This document shows, one piece after another, positions 1 to 7,827 of a DNA stretch of 64,000 bases. The stretch comes from Moorena bouillonii PNG (GTDB lineage Bacteria; Cyanobacteriota; Cyanobacteriia; Cyanobacteriales; Coleofasciculaceae). The stretch lies in the NCBI RefSeq assembly GCF_001942495.1, contig NZ_MKZS01000001.1, positions 1,188,741 through 1,252,740 of the forward strand, in the 5' to 3' direction. The notes below the pieces were generated by a model. That model saw only the letters and a list, made by a program, of their open reading frames with translations, did not search any database and was not told the DNA's origin. The position numbers were made by a program, and so were the translations under genes. Each line of letters begins with the position of its first letter. The stretch's first letter is position 1.

Positions 1-48
1 TTCTTAATATTATTTCAGTTTATCGTGGCTTAGTCAGCTATCAGCTTG

Positions 49-184
49 GTTGAAAGTTGAAAGTTGAAAGTTGAAAGGTGAAAGTTGAAAGTTGAAAGTT
101 GAAAGTTGAAAGTTGAAAGTTGAAAGTTGAAAGTTGAAAGTTGAAAGTTGAAAGTTGAAAGTTGAAAGTTGAAAGTTGAAAGTT
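49..184. repeat. Heptanucleotide tandem array (GTTGAAA)n
   Basis: About 19 head-to-tail copies of the 7-mer GTTGAAA with one variant unit (GGTGAAA). It is the first of many 7-bp arrays in the window. Heptanucleotide short tandem repeats are known in filamentous cyanobacteria. The rest of bases 1-345 shows no gene that I can support. Confidence 0.95.
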
Positions 185-345
185 TAAGGTTTATAATTTA
201 AGATTAGAGGTTGACCATAAAATAGACTCAGCACTGACGCCCTGACGCATTCAGCTATTAAGAAAACTAAGCTAGGAAGAAATTGCTGCTGAAGAAGGCT
301 TGATTTGGGAGCCTGAAAACCTTTATTGTGCTGTGGTGGTGTAAT

Positions 346-1116
346 ATGGTTACTCCTGTGTGGCGTCATTCCCAACAGCACTCTCAAACCCTTGACCAGG
401 CGCAAGGTCTGAATATAGAGTCATACATCAAGGTTGAACAAGAACAAATTACACGCTCCCGCGTGCTGTTTCATAGCATTCGCTTTGATTTAAATCAAGA
501 CATTCTTACAAAAATTAAACAAGCACAACAGACTGGTCACGGCCTTGATATTTCCGGAGAGTTGCTTAGTGATTTACGCCATTTAGCTCTGCTCGATTGG
601 GAAAACCGCCTCCAGTCTGGATTGACGTTTTCTACCTACTATCTACCAGTTGATCGAGCACAGGCACTGATGCGGAGTGTGATTGCCCTTGATGGAGAAA
701 TCCTTCACCAGATCAAGAGAGACTGTCTGGAGAATCCCGACTTTTGTTGTCAAATTGCTGACGCTCACTACTGGCTGATCACTCAAATCTTGGCTCAGCT
801 ACGCCTAAAACCATCACCCAACTTCCCTAAACTAGCTTGGGGACTATCAGCGCTGATGATAATCCTGGTGATTGTGGCAGTGCTGGTAATTCCTGGTGTA
901 TTACAGCTAATACTTGCTCAACCCTGGAGATGGTTGATAATTATAGTGGGCATAGTCAGCTGTGGTCTACTTCTAGTGATATTACAATGGCTGCTACGTT
1001 CATGTTTAATCAGGATTGCGCCTTGGATGTTGCGTCAGCTATTGTCCGGTTTGCTCTCGGCCAAGCCTGGTCCTAAGAAAATTGCTAAACGTATTCTGGC
1101 ATGGTTATTGCCGTGA
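346..1116 (+). CDS. Hypothetical protein with two C-terminal membrane helices
   Basis: The protein has about 256 residues if it starts at the ATG at 346. An in-frame GTG at 328 would add six residues, and neither start has a clear ribosome binding site. The N-terminal two thirds are soluble-looking and mostly helical by composition, with no motif I recognise. The C-terminal third has two strongly hydrophobic stretches (around residues 165-190 and 198-222) followed by a basic tail, which suggests a membrane-anchored cytoplasmic domain. It stands alone and is not obviously in an operon with the NTF2-like gene downstream. Function unknown. Confidence 0.6.
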   Translation: MVTPVWRHSQQHSQTLDQAQGLNIESYIKVEQEQITRSRVLFHSIRFDLNQDILTKIKQAQQTGHGLDISGELLSDLRHLALLDWENRLQSGLTFSTYYLPVDRAQALMRSVIALDGEILHQIKRDCLENPDFCCQIADAHYWLITQILAQLRLKPSPNFPKLAWGLSALMIILVIVAVLVIPGVLQLILAQPWRWLIIIVGIVSCGLLLVILQWLLRSCLIRIAPWMLRQLLSGLLSAKPGPKKIAKRILAWLLP

Positions 1117-1207
1117 TTAGTGATCAGTCTGTGATCTGCCTTTTGCCTTTTGGCTGGGATTATTCGTTCAAGGCAGAATTTAACAGATAATAGAAAGGTT
1201 AAGTTAG

Positions 1208-1603
1208 ATGGAAACTATGTCAACAGAAGCGATCGCATCAGTCATCAATGTCTATTTTACTAACATGGCCGCCATGAATCCAGGAGGCTGGGTAGAGATT
1301 TTTGCTGAAGATGCAGTGATTTATGACCCAGTGGGAAAGCCACCAATCAACGTCTCTGAGGACTCTGAGAAGTTCTTTGCACTACTGTCTAGCTTCTTTA
1401 ACAACTTTGAAATCTCACAAGAGCAAATTTTTATTGCTGGCAATGGGGCAGCGGTAAAGTGGAAGATGCAGGTGTCTGCTAAGAATGGTCGTGAGGCTAC
1501 TGCTGAAGGCATCAGTGTTTTTGAAATCAATGATGACGGTAAGATTCAACAGGTTTTGTCCTACTGGAATGAAGCAGAAATGATGGCTAAACTAAAGGGC
1601 TAA
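1208..1603 (+). CDS. SnoaL/NTF2-like (ketosteroid-isomerase fold) protein
   Basis: 131 residues, the usual size of a single NTF2-like domain. The pattern fits SnoaL-like proteins: an N-terminal helix, then GGWVEIFAEDAVIYDPVG, in which an acidic residue begins the pocket, then strands ending in ISVFEINDDGKIQQVLSYW. Members of this fold are small-molecule isomerases, cyclases or binding modules, and the substrate cannot be told from sequence. Start at 1208 is preceded by AGAAAGG about nine bases upstream; an ATG at 1217 is an alternative. It is a single-gene unit. Confidence 0.75.
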   Translation: METMSTEAIASVINVYFTNMAAMNPGGWVEIFAEDAVIYDPVGKPPINVSEDSEKFFALLSSFFNNFEISQEQIFIAGNGAAVKWKMQVSAKNGREATAEGISVFEINDDGKIQQVLSYWNEAEMMAKLKG

Positions 1604-1715
1604 TTCCTAAGTGGTGTTGGCGGTTAGCAAGGACACAACCTGCTGAATCAGCACCGACAATAATCTAATAGTTATAGAGCATCTTAGATTTAGGAGCGAT
1701 CAGCAATAGGCTTAC

Positions 1716-2315
1716 CTATGTGTCGATCAACGGTCCATAAGGAAGCGGACCGTCCGTTTGGTCCCTGGGAAGTGTACACCAGTATCCCATATGACCTTCT
1801 ATGAACTCGGCGCGGGTGATGGAACCATCGCCATCAGCGTCAAGGCTCTCGAAAGCCTTGTAAGCACGTTCGGGCTGGTCTTCACCGGAGTATATTGCCA
1901 AATACTTTCGGTACTCTTCACGGGAAATCTGACCGGAATCATCGGTGTCGATGAGATCAAAAAAGACTTCGTTCTTTTTCTCACCCACTTCTCTTGACGA
2001 TTCGAGTACCGTGACAGCCTTTGCGGCATTGGTAATAAACTCTTCTTCCCCGATCATGGTGTTGGTATCGACCGCACCCCCTCCAGCTAGAAAATTCTGA
2101 AATAGGTCGTGAAACAGAGTCCTGATTACTTCGGAGTTCGAGGAATTATCTTGGAGTTTGACAAACCGAGCCGCAATGGTTTCGTAGTCCGAGAGGGACA
2201 AAACGCCATCTCCGTTGACATCCATAAGCTTGAAGTAAGTCTTCATCCTAACAATCCAAGCACTCGATGACAAAAAGTCTTCTGGTGTCATTTTTAACTC
2301 CATAGTAAAATCCAA
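1716..2315 (-). CDS. EF-hand calcium-binding protein (calexcitin/sarcoplasmic-type)
   Basis: 199 residues with four EF-hand positions. Three loops look canonical: residues 32-43 (DVNGDGVLSLSD), 123-134 (DTDDSGQISREE) and 159-170 (DADGDGSITRAE). The second, near residues 83-92, is degenerate (DTNTMIGEEE) and probably does not bind calcium. The layout of one N-terminal EF hand, a degenerate one and a C-terminal pair is that of calexcitin and sarcoplasmic calcium-binding proteins, also found in some bacteria. Role: calcium buffer or sensor in the cytoplasm; no signal peptide is seen. Starts at 2315, 2303 and 2291 are all in frame, and I keep the longest. It is transcribed alone. Confidence 0.85.
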   Translation of the reverse strand: MDFTMELKMTPEDFLSSSAWIVRMKTYFKLMDVNGDGVLSLSDYETIAARFVKLQDNSSNSEVIRTLFHDLFQNFLAGGGAVDTNTMIGEEEFITNAAKAVTVLESSREVGEKKNEVFFDLIDTDDSGQISREEYRKYLAIYSGEDQPERAYKAFESLDADGDGSITRAEFIEGHMGYWCTLPRDQTDGPLPYGPLIDT

Positions 2316-2381
2316 ATGTATTATATCAATTTCTATCCATTGGTGACGAATTAAGTTTATAAGCTATAGCAAGTCTTATAC

Positions 2382-2518
2382 CTATGAGGTACAAATCTCT
2401 GGGTTTTAGGGACTTCGGAGCAGGGACTTCGGAGCAGGTAAGAATGAAGAGGGAAGAGGGAAGAGGGAAGAGGGAAGAGGGAAGAGGGAAGAGGGAAAAA
2501 ATAATGTGTACCTCATAG
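2382..2518. mobile_element. MITE-like inverted repeat enclosing a heptamer array
   Basis: Perfect 12-bp terminal inverted repeats CTATGAGGTACA (2382-2393) and TGTACCTCATAG (2507-2518). Inside are a 14-bp direct repeat (ACTTCGGAGCAGGG-like, around 2410-2437) and about seven copies of AGGGAAG (2446-2496). No transposase is present. The same GAGGTACA core bounds the element at 56057-56169. Confidence 0.7.
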
Positions 2519-2648
2519 CTATGATAAACGCTATAAGTAGCATAGTATGCATGTATTTCGTTATACAACTAATCAGCGTATTGATATCTTCGAACGCCCC
2601 CCGTCATTTAACGGTGATGGGCAACCCTCTTGAAAAACTTAACGAATT

Positions 2649-2891
2649 TTGGGAAGCAAAGGTAAGCCCCTGAATTTTCATCTTGAAAGCCCGACTGCTA
2701 ATTGCTACGTTGATCCGTCACTGACGGGACACTTGCTGGCACTAGAAGAAGTAGTTCGTGGGGGGACAGCTCTCAAACCTGGATTTAACCTCCTCAGCGA
2801 GGAAAGCGATCTCTGGCTGTTGTCACGTTGGCGACACCACTGGCCCAACGAAGATTTTGACTCGGCCTTCCAACCTAAACAGGTTTGCTGA
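2649..2891 (+). CDS. Unrecognised short ORF, possibly a frameshifted remnant
   Basis: An 80-residue frame from a TTG codon. An ATG at about 2617 opens another frame reading MGNPLEKLNEFWEAK before stopping just after 2649. Joining the two by one base shift gives a continuous protein-like reading of roughly 90 residues, which suggests a frameshifted remnant. The MGNPLEKLNEFW start resembles some transposase N-termini, but I cannot confirm this. No ribosome binding site is seen. Confidence 0.25.
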   Translation: MGSKGKPLNFHLESPTANCYVDPSLTGHLLALEEVVRGGTALKPGFNLLSEESDLWLLSRWRHHWPNEDFDSAFQPKQVC

Positions 2892-2958
2892 TTTAAGTAG
2901 TTAAAATTAACATTGAGTCTGTGGCGAAAGTCTATTTTTGCTTTTTGCTATGTAGCTA

Positions 2959-3151
2959 TATAGCAATCCTAAATCATTGTCAGCCATGCAAAGCGCGAGT
3001 GGGGGAAACCCCCTTTGGCCGACTGCATCGCTTGTAAAATCACTGGACTTATTAAAAACTAGCTCCAACTCCGGTATCATCAGCATAGCTGCCTTCTGCC
3101 TCCTGCCTTAAAGCAGCCCATTTATGTCACGAATCAGATAGGATTGCTATA
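2959..3151. mobile_element. MITE, TATAGC-ended family
   Basis: A 193-bp element bounded by perfect 13-bp inverted repeats TATAGCAATCCTA (2959-2971) and TAGGATTGCTATA (3139-3151), without coding capacity. It lies directly upstream of the first RNA-leader/micro-ORF unit. Other elements here with ends beginning TATAGC are at 24971-25178, 31856-32068, 34046-34180 and 62936-63039. Confidence 0.7.
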
Positions 3152-3165
3152 GTACCTATTACTCT

Positions 3166-3237
3166 GAGCTGTTCCCAAAAAAATAACCCCTGAGTATCTT
3201 GCTGTTAGATCACAGCTCGACCAACTAAGGGGTGTCT
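3166..3237 (+). promoter_or_regulatory. RNA leader unit 1 (SD-sequestering fold)
   Basis: The leader has ordered segments: GAGCTGT (3166-3172), ACCCCTGAG (3185-3193), ACAGCTC (3212-3218) and CTAAGGGGT (3225-3233). Segments 1/3 and 2/4 are complementary, with one mismatch in the 2/4 pair, so an H-type pseudoknot is possible. A competing local hairpin GCTGT/ACAGC (3201-3216) also exists. Segment 4 contains the AAGGGG Shine-Dalgarno of the micro-ORF at 3238, so pairing would hide it. Not a family I recognise. Confidence 0.55.
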
Positions 3238-3342
3238 ATGGCTGAATTGCGTAAGCTATTTACTACTATCCACAGCTGCTGTATGCGATCGCGTTTTCGC
3301 AAAGTTAACCTTATATTAACCAATGGTATAACTTCACGGTAA
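3238..3342 (+). CDS. Micropeptide, copy 1 (34 aa)
   Basis: ATG five bases after AAGGGG. The peptide starts MAELRKLFTTIHS and continues CCMRSRF, then a variable tail to residue 34. The same first 13 residues, apart from residue 2, recur in the copies at 3463, 3680 and 6138, while the tails diverge. Conservation of codons in front of diverging tails suggests selection on the peptide, or on the RNA that overlaps it. Function unknown. The TGCGATCGCG within it is a HIP1 site. Confidence 0.45.
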   Translation: MAELRKLFTTIHSCCMRSRFRKVNLILTNGITSR

Positions 3343-3393
3343 GACCAGTTGCTCAGACCTCAGACAACTAGTATCTAGCCGGGAAACGCTTTT

Positions 3394-3462
3394 GAGCTGT
3401 TACACAAAAAAAATACCCCTGTCTTGCTCTTAGATCACAGACAGAGGAATGAAGGGGTATTG
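3394..3462 (+). promoter_or_regulatory. RNA leader unit 2 (SD-sequestering fold, variant)
   Basis: This copy differs most from the others, yet pairing is kept. ATACCCCT (3413-3420) pairs perfectly with AGGGGTAT (3453-3460), which holds the AAGGGG ribosome binding site. The inner stem has become CTGTCT/AGACAG (3419-3424 and 3439-3444) in place of GCTGT/ACAGC. The first GAGCTGT (3394-3400) no longer has a full partner. Confidence 0.5.
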
Positions 3463-3537
3463 ATGACTGAATTGCGTAAGCTATTTACTACTATCCACAG
3501 CAGCTGTATGCGTACGGGTTTTACCAACGTTAACTAA
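3463..3537 (+). CDS. Micropeptide, copy 2 (24 aa)
   Basis: Starts MTELRKLFTTIHS, followed by SCMRTGFTNVN and stop. One conservative change (A2T) and a shorter tail distinguish it from copy 1. AAGGGG lies seven bases upstream of the ATG. It is a tandem member of the cluster, 225 bases after copy 1. Confidence 0.45.
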   Translation: MTELRKLFTTIHSSCMRTGFTNVN

Positions 3538-3608
3538 TGGTATAACTTCAGGGTAAGACCAGTTGCTAAAAAGTATCGGCAACTAGTATCTAGCTAGGAA
3601 AAGCCTTT

Positions 3609-3679
3609 GAGCTGTTCCAAAAAAATAACCCCTGAGTCTGTTGCTGTTAGATCACAGCTCGACCAACTAAGGGGTATCG
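3609..3679 (+). promoter_or_regulatory. RNA leader unit 3 (SD-sequestering fold)
   Basis: Same arrangement as unit 1: GAGCTGT (3609-3615), ACCCCTGAG, local GCTGT...ACAGC, ACAGCTC, then CTAAGGGGT just before the ATG. The spacer before it contains a stem AGTTGC/GCAACT near 3560-3585 whose loop differs from that of the equivalent stem before unit 2. This again points to conserved pairing. Confidence 0.55.
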
Positions 3680-3793
3680 ATGGCTGAATTGCGTAAGCTA
3701 TTTACTACTATCCACAGCGGCTGTATGCGATCGCGTTTTTTGAAGGTTAACCAATGGTATAAGTTCACGGTAAGCCGAGTTGGTAATAGGTGA
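3680..3793 (+). CDS. Micropeptide, copy 3 (37 aa)
   Basis: Starts MAELRKLFTTIHS, then GCMRSRF and a 17-residue tail unlike the other copies. AAGGGG lies five bases before the ATG. It lies 217 bases after copy 2. No downstream partner gene is in reach; a MITE follows at 3821. Confidence 0.45.
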   Translation: MAELRKLFTTIHSGCMRSRFLKVNQWYKFTVSRVGNR

Positions 3794-3820
3794 TGCGATT
3801 AATATGTAGCTGGGACAAGC

Positions 3821-4078
3821 AGGGCAAACGCATCTTGTTGTCTAATCCGAGATAGTTCTCAATAAATCCTGGCTTATTGTGCTTGTAACCATTTCAGAGT
3901 GGCGTGTCAAGCTTAGAATAGTGCAATTTTTGAGCAAAAGGCTTTAAAACTCGGCATCGTACCATTTTTATAAAGCAACATTTCAGGCTTGACACGACAG
4001 TACTTTTCACATATATTCAGTGTTTTGTTAATTTAGAATACACTAAATATATGTGACTCAGAAAATTAGATCAGGATT
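3821..4078. mobile_element. Degenerate MITE of the AGGGCAAACGCATC family with a nested element
   Basis: The left end AGGGCAAACGCATCTTGTTG (3821) and following bases match the intact element at 5804-5957. The match is interrupted at 3904-3995 by another short element and then resumes (TACTTT...ATAT...GTGTTTT...TTAGAT) until about 4078, where the right end is degenerate. Confidence 0.55.
3904..3995. mobile_element. 92-bp inverted-repeat element nested in a MITE
   Basis: Perfect 9-bp ends GTGTCAAGC (3904-3912) and GCTTGACAC (3987-3995). The GTGTCAA ends resemble the right ends of the IS605-type remnants elsewhere in the window. There is no coding capacity. Confidence 0.6.
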
Positions 4079-4111
4079 CATGAATTATATCCCAGGAATT
4101 GCTAACAATTA

Positions 4112-4498
4112 TTAAACAAATTTTTTGGCATCAGCATACTCATCAATGTTGGTGTATAATAATGTAAATTCTTGACTTTTATTAATAGTTTTATCTGCGA
4201 TTAAATGTGACCATAAACCAATTTCATCTTCGATCCAGTCCACACGAGCATTCGGGTTTTCTGCGTGATTACAAAGAGAAGCTAAACCAAAAACAATATA
4301 TCCATTCAAATTTTTACTTTTGCCATATTCTAACGGCTTGACGAAGTAATAATTGAATATTTCCGTTTCATTTATGTTTGGTATTTTTTCTATAGAAAAA
4401 ATACCAACAGGAGCAACTTCAATTAATGTTCCTTGGGGAATATCCTGTGTCGCAATAATGCCCCTTCCTTTATTAGGAATGTTGTTGACTTCAATCAT
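4112..4498 (-). CDS. SET-domain protein (putative protein-lysine methyltransferase)
   Basis: 128 residues, the size of a minimal SET domain. The N-terminal strand motif is GRGIIATQDIPQGTLIEVAPV, like the RGxFAxxxIxxGxxI segment of SET proteins. The pseudoknot motif NHAENPNARV (around residue 77; canonical NHxxxPN) and the later SQEFTLLYTN (canonical GEELxxxY) are present in order. These form the S-adenosylmethionine and lysine sites. Free-standing bacterial SET proteins methylate lysines of proteins; the target is unknown. The gene is isolated between MITE copies, which suggests an accessory gene. Start at 4498 is the only ATG at the domain boundary. Confidence 0.8.
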   Translation of the reverse strand: MIEVNNIPNKGRGIIATQDIPQGTLIEVAPVGIFSIEKIPNINETEIFNYYFVKPLEYGKSKNLNGYIVFGLASLCNHAENPNARVDWIEDEIGLWSHLIADKTINKSQEFTLLYTNIDEYADAKKFV

Positions 4499-5040
4499 TG
4501 ATTATTTCCAATTGATAATTTTTAACCATCAATTTATGTTATGATAGCTTGTTTTACCCTATTATTACATCCCAATCTAGCGAAATTAGCAACATCACCG
4601 TCCAAATCAACCAGTTAGACCTGACAGGCTGGTACACTTCAGAATTGGAGATAGTGGCCGTTACTTTTCATCTAGGCGGTTCATCAACAGATTTAGTTGT
4701 TCGTGTTGCTTGTGGATGGTTTTGTTACCCTCCTGACCCTCCCAACACTTGCACGCTATGAATCTTTTGGCTCCTTATGTGATTACTCCGGCTCTGATCT
4801 TTGAATCCTTGTCATAATTTTATTACCATAATTTTTTTTTTTACAAGCCGTAAGTGATATATTGATGGGAACATCCAAATTTGGGAAATCTATCCCTAAA
4901 ATTAACGATAATACTAGGGTTGAAAACCATAATTAAAAGTGTTATGTACAAAAATGGTATGCTTCTTAATTATTGATGATTGACGCTTGATAATTGCTAA
5001 ATCTTAGCATTGCTTGATTCCAGGAAAGGAGATTAATTTA
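4499..5040. other. Intergenic stretch without a supported gene
   Basis: AT-rich with a poly-T run near 4833. A 70-codon frame at 4549-4761 starts at TTG, lacks a ribosome binding site and resembles nothing I know. Possible promoter region for the gene starting at 5041. Confidence 0.5.
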
Positions 5041-5778
5041 GTGGCAAATCAACTGAAACGCATCGCCATGTGGGCTAGTCCACGATGTCTTTCGACAGTT
5101 CTACTACGTTCTTGGGGAAATCGCCCAGATACCTTTGTGCAAGACGAGCCGTTTTATCCACATTATCTTTCAGTCACTGGTCGGAAAGACCCGGGAATGG
5201 AAGAAGTGCTCAACCGTTATGAAACAGACTGGGTCAAGATTGTAGAGCAAGTGACGACCGGGTCAATACCAAACGACAAATCGATCTATTACCAAAAGTT
5301 TATGATCTATCGACTCCTACCCCATATCGACATTAGTTGGGTTCCCCAATTGACCAACTGCTTTCTGATTCGTGAACCTCGGGAGATGCTCCTATCTTAT
5401 CTTCGGCTATGGCCTAATCCGACATTGGAAACCATAGGGATGCCACGACTTAAGCAATTGTTTGAAATAGTCCGTGACTATTCAGGTGTCATTCCGCCGG
5501 TAATCGATGCCCGTGACCTACAGGAAAACCCACGCCATACTTTGTCCTTGCTCTGCGAAGCGGTAGAGGTTGAATTTACAGATGCGATGTTAAGTTGGTC
5601 TAAAGGCAACCCAACCGATGATATTTGGTCTAAATATCAGTGGTATGACACGGTGAGAAACTCAACCGGGTTTCACCCCTACAAACCCAAAAGCGATGCC
5701 ATCCCGGAGCGCTTTGATGACCTTCTTTCCCAATGCAATGAAATCTACAGGGAATTATACAAATATCGCCTTGTGTGA
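5041..5778 (+). CDS. Sulfotransferase-like protein
   Basis: 245 residues from the GTG at 5041, chosen because GGAAAGGAGA lies eight bases upstream; an earlier in-frame TTG (5014) would place that site inside the gene. The N-terminus MWASPRCLSTVLLRSW fits the PAPS phosphate-binding loop of sulfotransferase-like P-loop proteins (S-P-R-x-x-S-T). LIREPREMLLSYL near residue 120 fits the 3'-phosphate-binding R-x-P-x-x-x-x-x-S segment. It probably transfers sulfate to a small molecule, but the substrate is unknown. It lies alone between two copies of a MITE family, which suggests accessory content. Confidence 0.7.
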   Translation: MANQLKRIAMWASPRCLSTVLLRSWGNRPDTFVQDEPFYPHYLSVTGRKDPGMEEVLNRYETDWVKIVEQVTTGSIPNDKSIYYQKFMIYRLLPHIDISWVPQLTNCFLIREPREMLLSYLRLWPNPTLETIGMPRLKQLFEIVRDYSGVIPPVIDARDLQENPRHTLSLLCEAVEVEFTDAMLSWSKGNPTDDIWSKYQWYDTVRNSTGFHPYKPKSDAIPERFDDLLSQCNEIYRELYKYRLV

Positions 5779-5803
5779 CAACGAAAGGGTGACAAACAAG
5801 CTC

Positions 5804-5957
5804 AGGGCAAACGCATCTTGTTGAGTAACCGGGGATAGTTATCAATAAATCCTGGCTTATCGTGCTTGTTGAGAATATACTTTCCAAATATAGTGTTTTT
5901 TAAATTTATAAAATACTAGATTGTAGCACTAAAAAAAATATTAGATGCGTTTGCCCT
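5804..5957. mobile_element. MITE with 15-bp terminal inverted repeats
   Basis: 154 bp with perfect ends AGGGCAAACGCATCT (5804-5818) and AGATGCGTTTGCCCT (5943-5957). The interior is AT-rich and non-coding. It abuts the truncated micropeptide unit that begins near 5959, so its insertion probably removed the 5' part of that unit. A second, degenerate copy is at 3821-4078. Confidence 0.75.
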
Positions 5958-5958
5958 A

Positions 5959-6060
5959 GGGCTGTATACCTACGGGTTTTCCCAACGTTAACCTTATGTA
6001 TAACTTCACGGTAAGACCAGTTGCTCAGACCTCAGACAACTAGTATGTAGCCGGGAAAAG
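5959..6060 (+). repeat. Truncated copy of the leader/micropeptide unit
   Basis: Homology starts at GGCTGTATAC, inside the conserved micropeptide codons. It then follows the usual 3' part (CTACGGGTTTTCCCAACGTTAAC and the GGTAAGACCAGTTG spacer). The leader and start codon are missing. Confidence 0.5.
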
Positions 6061-6065
6061 CTTTT

Positions 6066-6137
6066 GAGCTGTTCCAAAAAAAATACCCTCTGAGTGTCTT
6101 GCTGTTAGATCACAGCTCGACCAACTAAGGGGTATCG
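6066..6137 (+). promoter_or_regulatory. RNA leader unit 4 (SD-sequestering fold)
   Basis: GAGCTGT (6066-6072), ACCCTCTGAG, local GCTGT/ACAGC, ACAGCTC and CTAAGGGGTA occur in the same order as in unit 1. AAGGGG lies five bases before the ATG at 6138. The anti-SD strand reads ACCCTCTGAG, so its outer stem is weaker than in the other copies. Confidence 0.5.
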
Positions 6138-6236
6138 ATGGCTGAATTGCGTAAGCTATTTACTACTATCCACAGCGGCTGTATGCGATCGCGTTTTCCC
6201 AACGTTAACCAAAGAGTTAACCTTATGTATAAGTGA
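6138..6236 (+). CDS. Micropeptide, copy 4 (32 aa)
   Basis: Starts MAELRKLFTTIHS, then GCMRSRFPNVN and a short tail. It lies about 2.4 kb from the three-copy cluster, separated by MITEs and two accessory genes, and 128 bases before proA. That position could make it a leader for proA, but the other three copies do not precede a gene on the same strand. Confidence 0.45.
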   Translation: MAELRKLFTTIHSGCMRSRFPNVNQRVNLMYK

Positions 6237-6364
6237 TGCTTTAGCCGATGATGGGGATTTGGGGTAAGCAATAATACTCAAGAAGACCAGTGCCTGCACC
6301 CTGTGGGAGCGTCAATTTGCTACACTTCTGATCACATATTGGTATTGCCTCCAAAATCAAAACC

Positions 6365-7669
6365 ATGACAGCTACACCACTTGCATCCATACCCCTAAGT
6401 GCGATCGCTCAACAAACCCGTCAAGCTGCACAAAAGTTAGCCGTTCTCTCAACAAAGGCTAAAAATGAAGCTATTGAGGCAATAGCCCAAGCCTTGGAAG
6501 CTGCAGCACCGGAAATCCTAGCGGCGAATGCTGCAGACTGCCAAGCGGCTGAGGCGGATAACATTCCCAAACCCCTTTATAATCGCCTGAAGTTGAACGA
6601 AACAAAGCTCAAGGGGGCTATTCAGGGGGTGCGAGATGTGGGCAACCTTGGTGATCCTGTGGGCAATGTCCAAATTCATCGAGAACTGGATCAAGGACTA
6701 ATCCTCAAACGAGTCACTTGTTCCTTAGGAGTTTTAGGAGTTATCTTTGAAGCTCGTCCCGATGCCTTAATTCAAATTACCTCTCTTGCGATTAAATCCG
6801 GTAATGGTGTTATCCTCAAAGGCGGTAAAGAAGCAATTCGCTCCTGTGAAACCCTAGTCAAAGCAATTCATAAAGGATTATCTACGACAGCAGTTGACCC
6901 AGCAACGGTACAGTTGTTAACCACTAGAGAAGAAATCAAAGAGCTGTTACAACTAGACAACTATGTGGATTTGATTATTCCCAGAGGGTCGAACGCTTTT
7001 GTTCGGTTTGTGCAGGAGAATACTCGTATTCCAGTACTCGGTCATGCTGATGGAATTTGCCACCTCTATATTGATGCAGTAGCTGACTTGGAGAAAGCGG
7101 TAACTATCACCGTTGATGCTAAAACGCAATATCCAGCTGTTTGTAATGCTATTGAAACCCTGCTGGTGCATTCAGCAATTGCTCCTCGTTTCCTGCCCCT
7201 AGCAGCAGAAGCTTTGAAAAAGCGTAATGTAGAATTGCGAGGGGATGAAGCTAGCCGTGAGATTATTCCAATCTCGGTAGCAACGGATGAGGATTGGTCT
7301 ACAGAATACAGTGATTTAATTCTTTCTATCAAAGTAGTAGATTCTGTAGAAGAAGCGATTAACCATATCAATACTTATGGTTCCAGACATACGGATGCAA
7401 TTGTTACTGAAGACCAGGAGGTAGCAGATAGCTTCGGAAATCAAGTGGATGCCGCTAATGTTTTCCACAACTGTTCTACTCGCTTTGCCGATGGTTTCCG
7501 TTATGGGTTTGGAGCAGAAGTAGGAATTAGCACTCAACAAATGCCCCCCCGTGGTCCAGTGGGGTTAGAGGGATTGGTGACTTACAAATACAAGGTTACA
7601 GGTAATGGTCACATTGCGGCTACTTATGTTGGTGACAATGCTAAGCCTTTTACCCATCGGGATATATAA
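6365..7669 (+). CDS. proA: Glutamate-5-semialdehyde dehydrogenase (gamma-glutamyl phosphate reductase)
   Basis: 434 residues, the normal ProA length. It reduces gamma-glutamyl phosphate with NADPH in the second step of proline synthesis. Family segments visible: [26 protein letters not shown] (cofactor-binding region), [14 protein letters not shown] with the catalytic Cys near residue 259, and [13 protein letters not shown] near the C-terminus. Start at ATG 6365 has no obvious ribosome binding site but fits the family N-terminus. Monocistronic by context, since repeats follow. Confidence 0.95.
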   Translation: MTATPLASIPLSAIAQQTRQAAQKLAVLSTKAKNEAIEAIAQALEAAAPEILAANAADCQAAEADNIPKPLYNRLKLNETKLKGAIQGVRDVGNLGDPVGNVQIHRELDQGLILKRVTCSLGVLGVIFEARPDALIQITSLAIKSGNGVILKGGKEAIRSCETLVKAIHKGLSTTAVDPATVQLLTTREEIKELLQLDNYVDLIIPRGSNAFVRFVQENTRIPVLGHADGICHLYIDAVADLEKAVTITVDAKTQYPAVCNAIETLLVHSAIAPRFLPLAAEALKKRNVELRGDEASREIIPISVATDEDWSTEYSDLILSIKVVDSVEEAINHINTYGSRHTDAIVTEDQEVADSFGNQVDAANVFHNCSTRFADGFRYGFGAEVGISTQQMPPRGPVGLEGLVTYKYKVTGNGHIAATYVGDNAKPFTHRDI

Positions 7670-7827
7670 TATTCTTCCTTAAATTTATCTTGCTAAGGAA
7701 ACTAACAGGTTTTAAATTCCGAAAGGATTTTCCAGTAATGCTTTGAGTATAATTCTACTGCCAGGGGCACCTAGTAAGTGCTCTTGATCGATATTTTTAG
7801 ACTTTTGCAAGAGGTCTATAAAAAAAA

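Noticed and set aside
3166-3237. Glutamine riboswitch (glnA/downstream-peptide type) call for the leader
   Set aside because: The arrangement of pseudoknot plus micro-ORF is similar, but the conserved bases of that family as I remember them are absent.
4549-4761. 70-codon frame after the SET-domain gene
   Set aside because: TTG start, no ribosome binding site, and composition unlike a folded protein; nothing recognisable.
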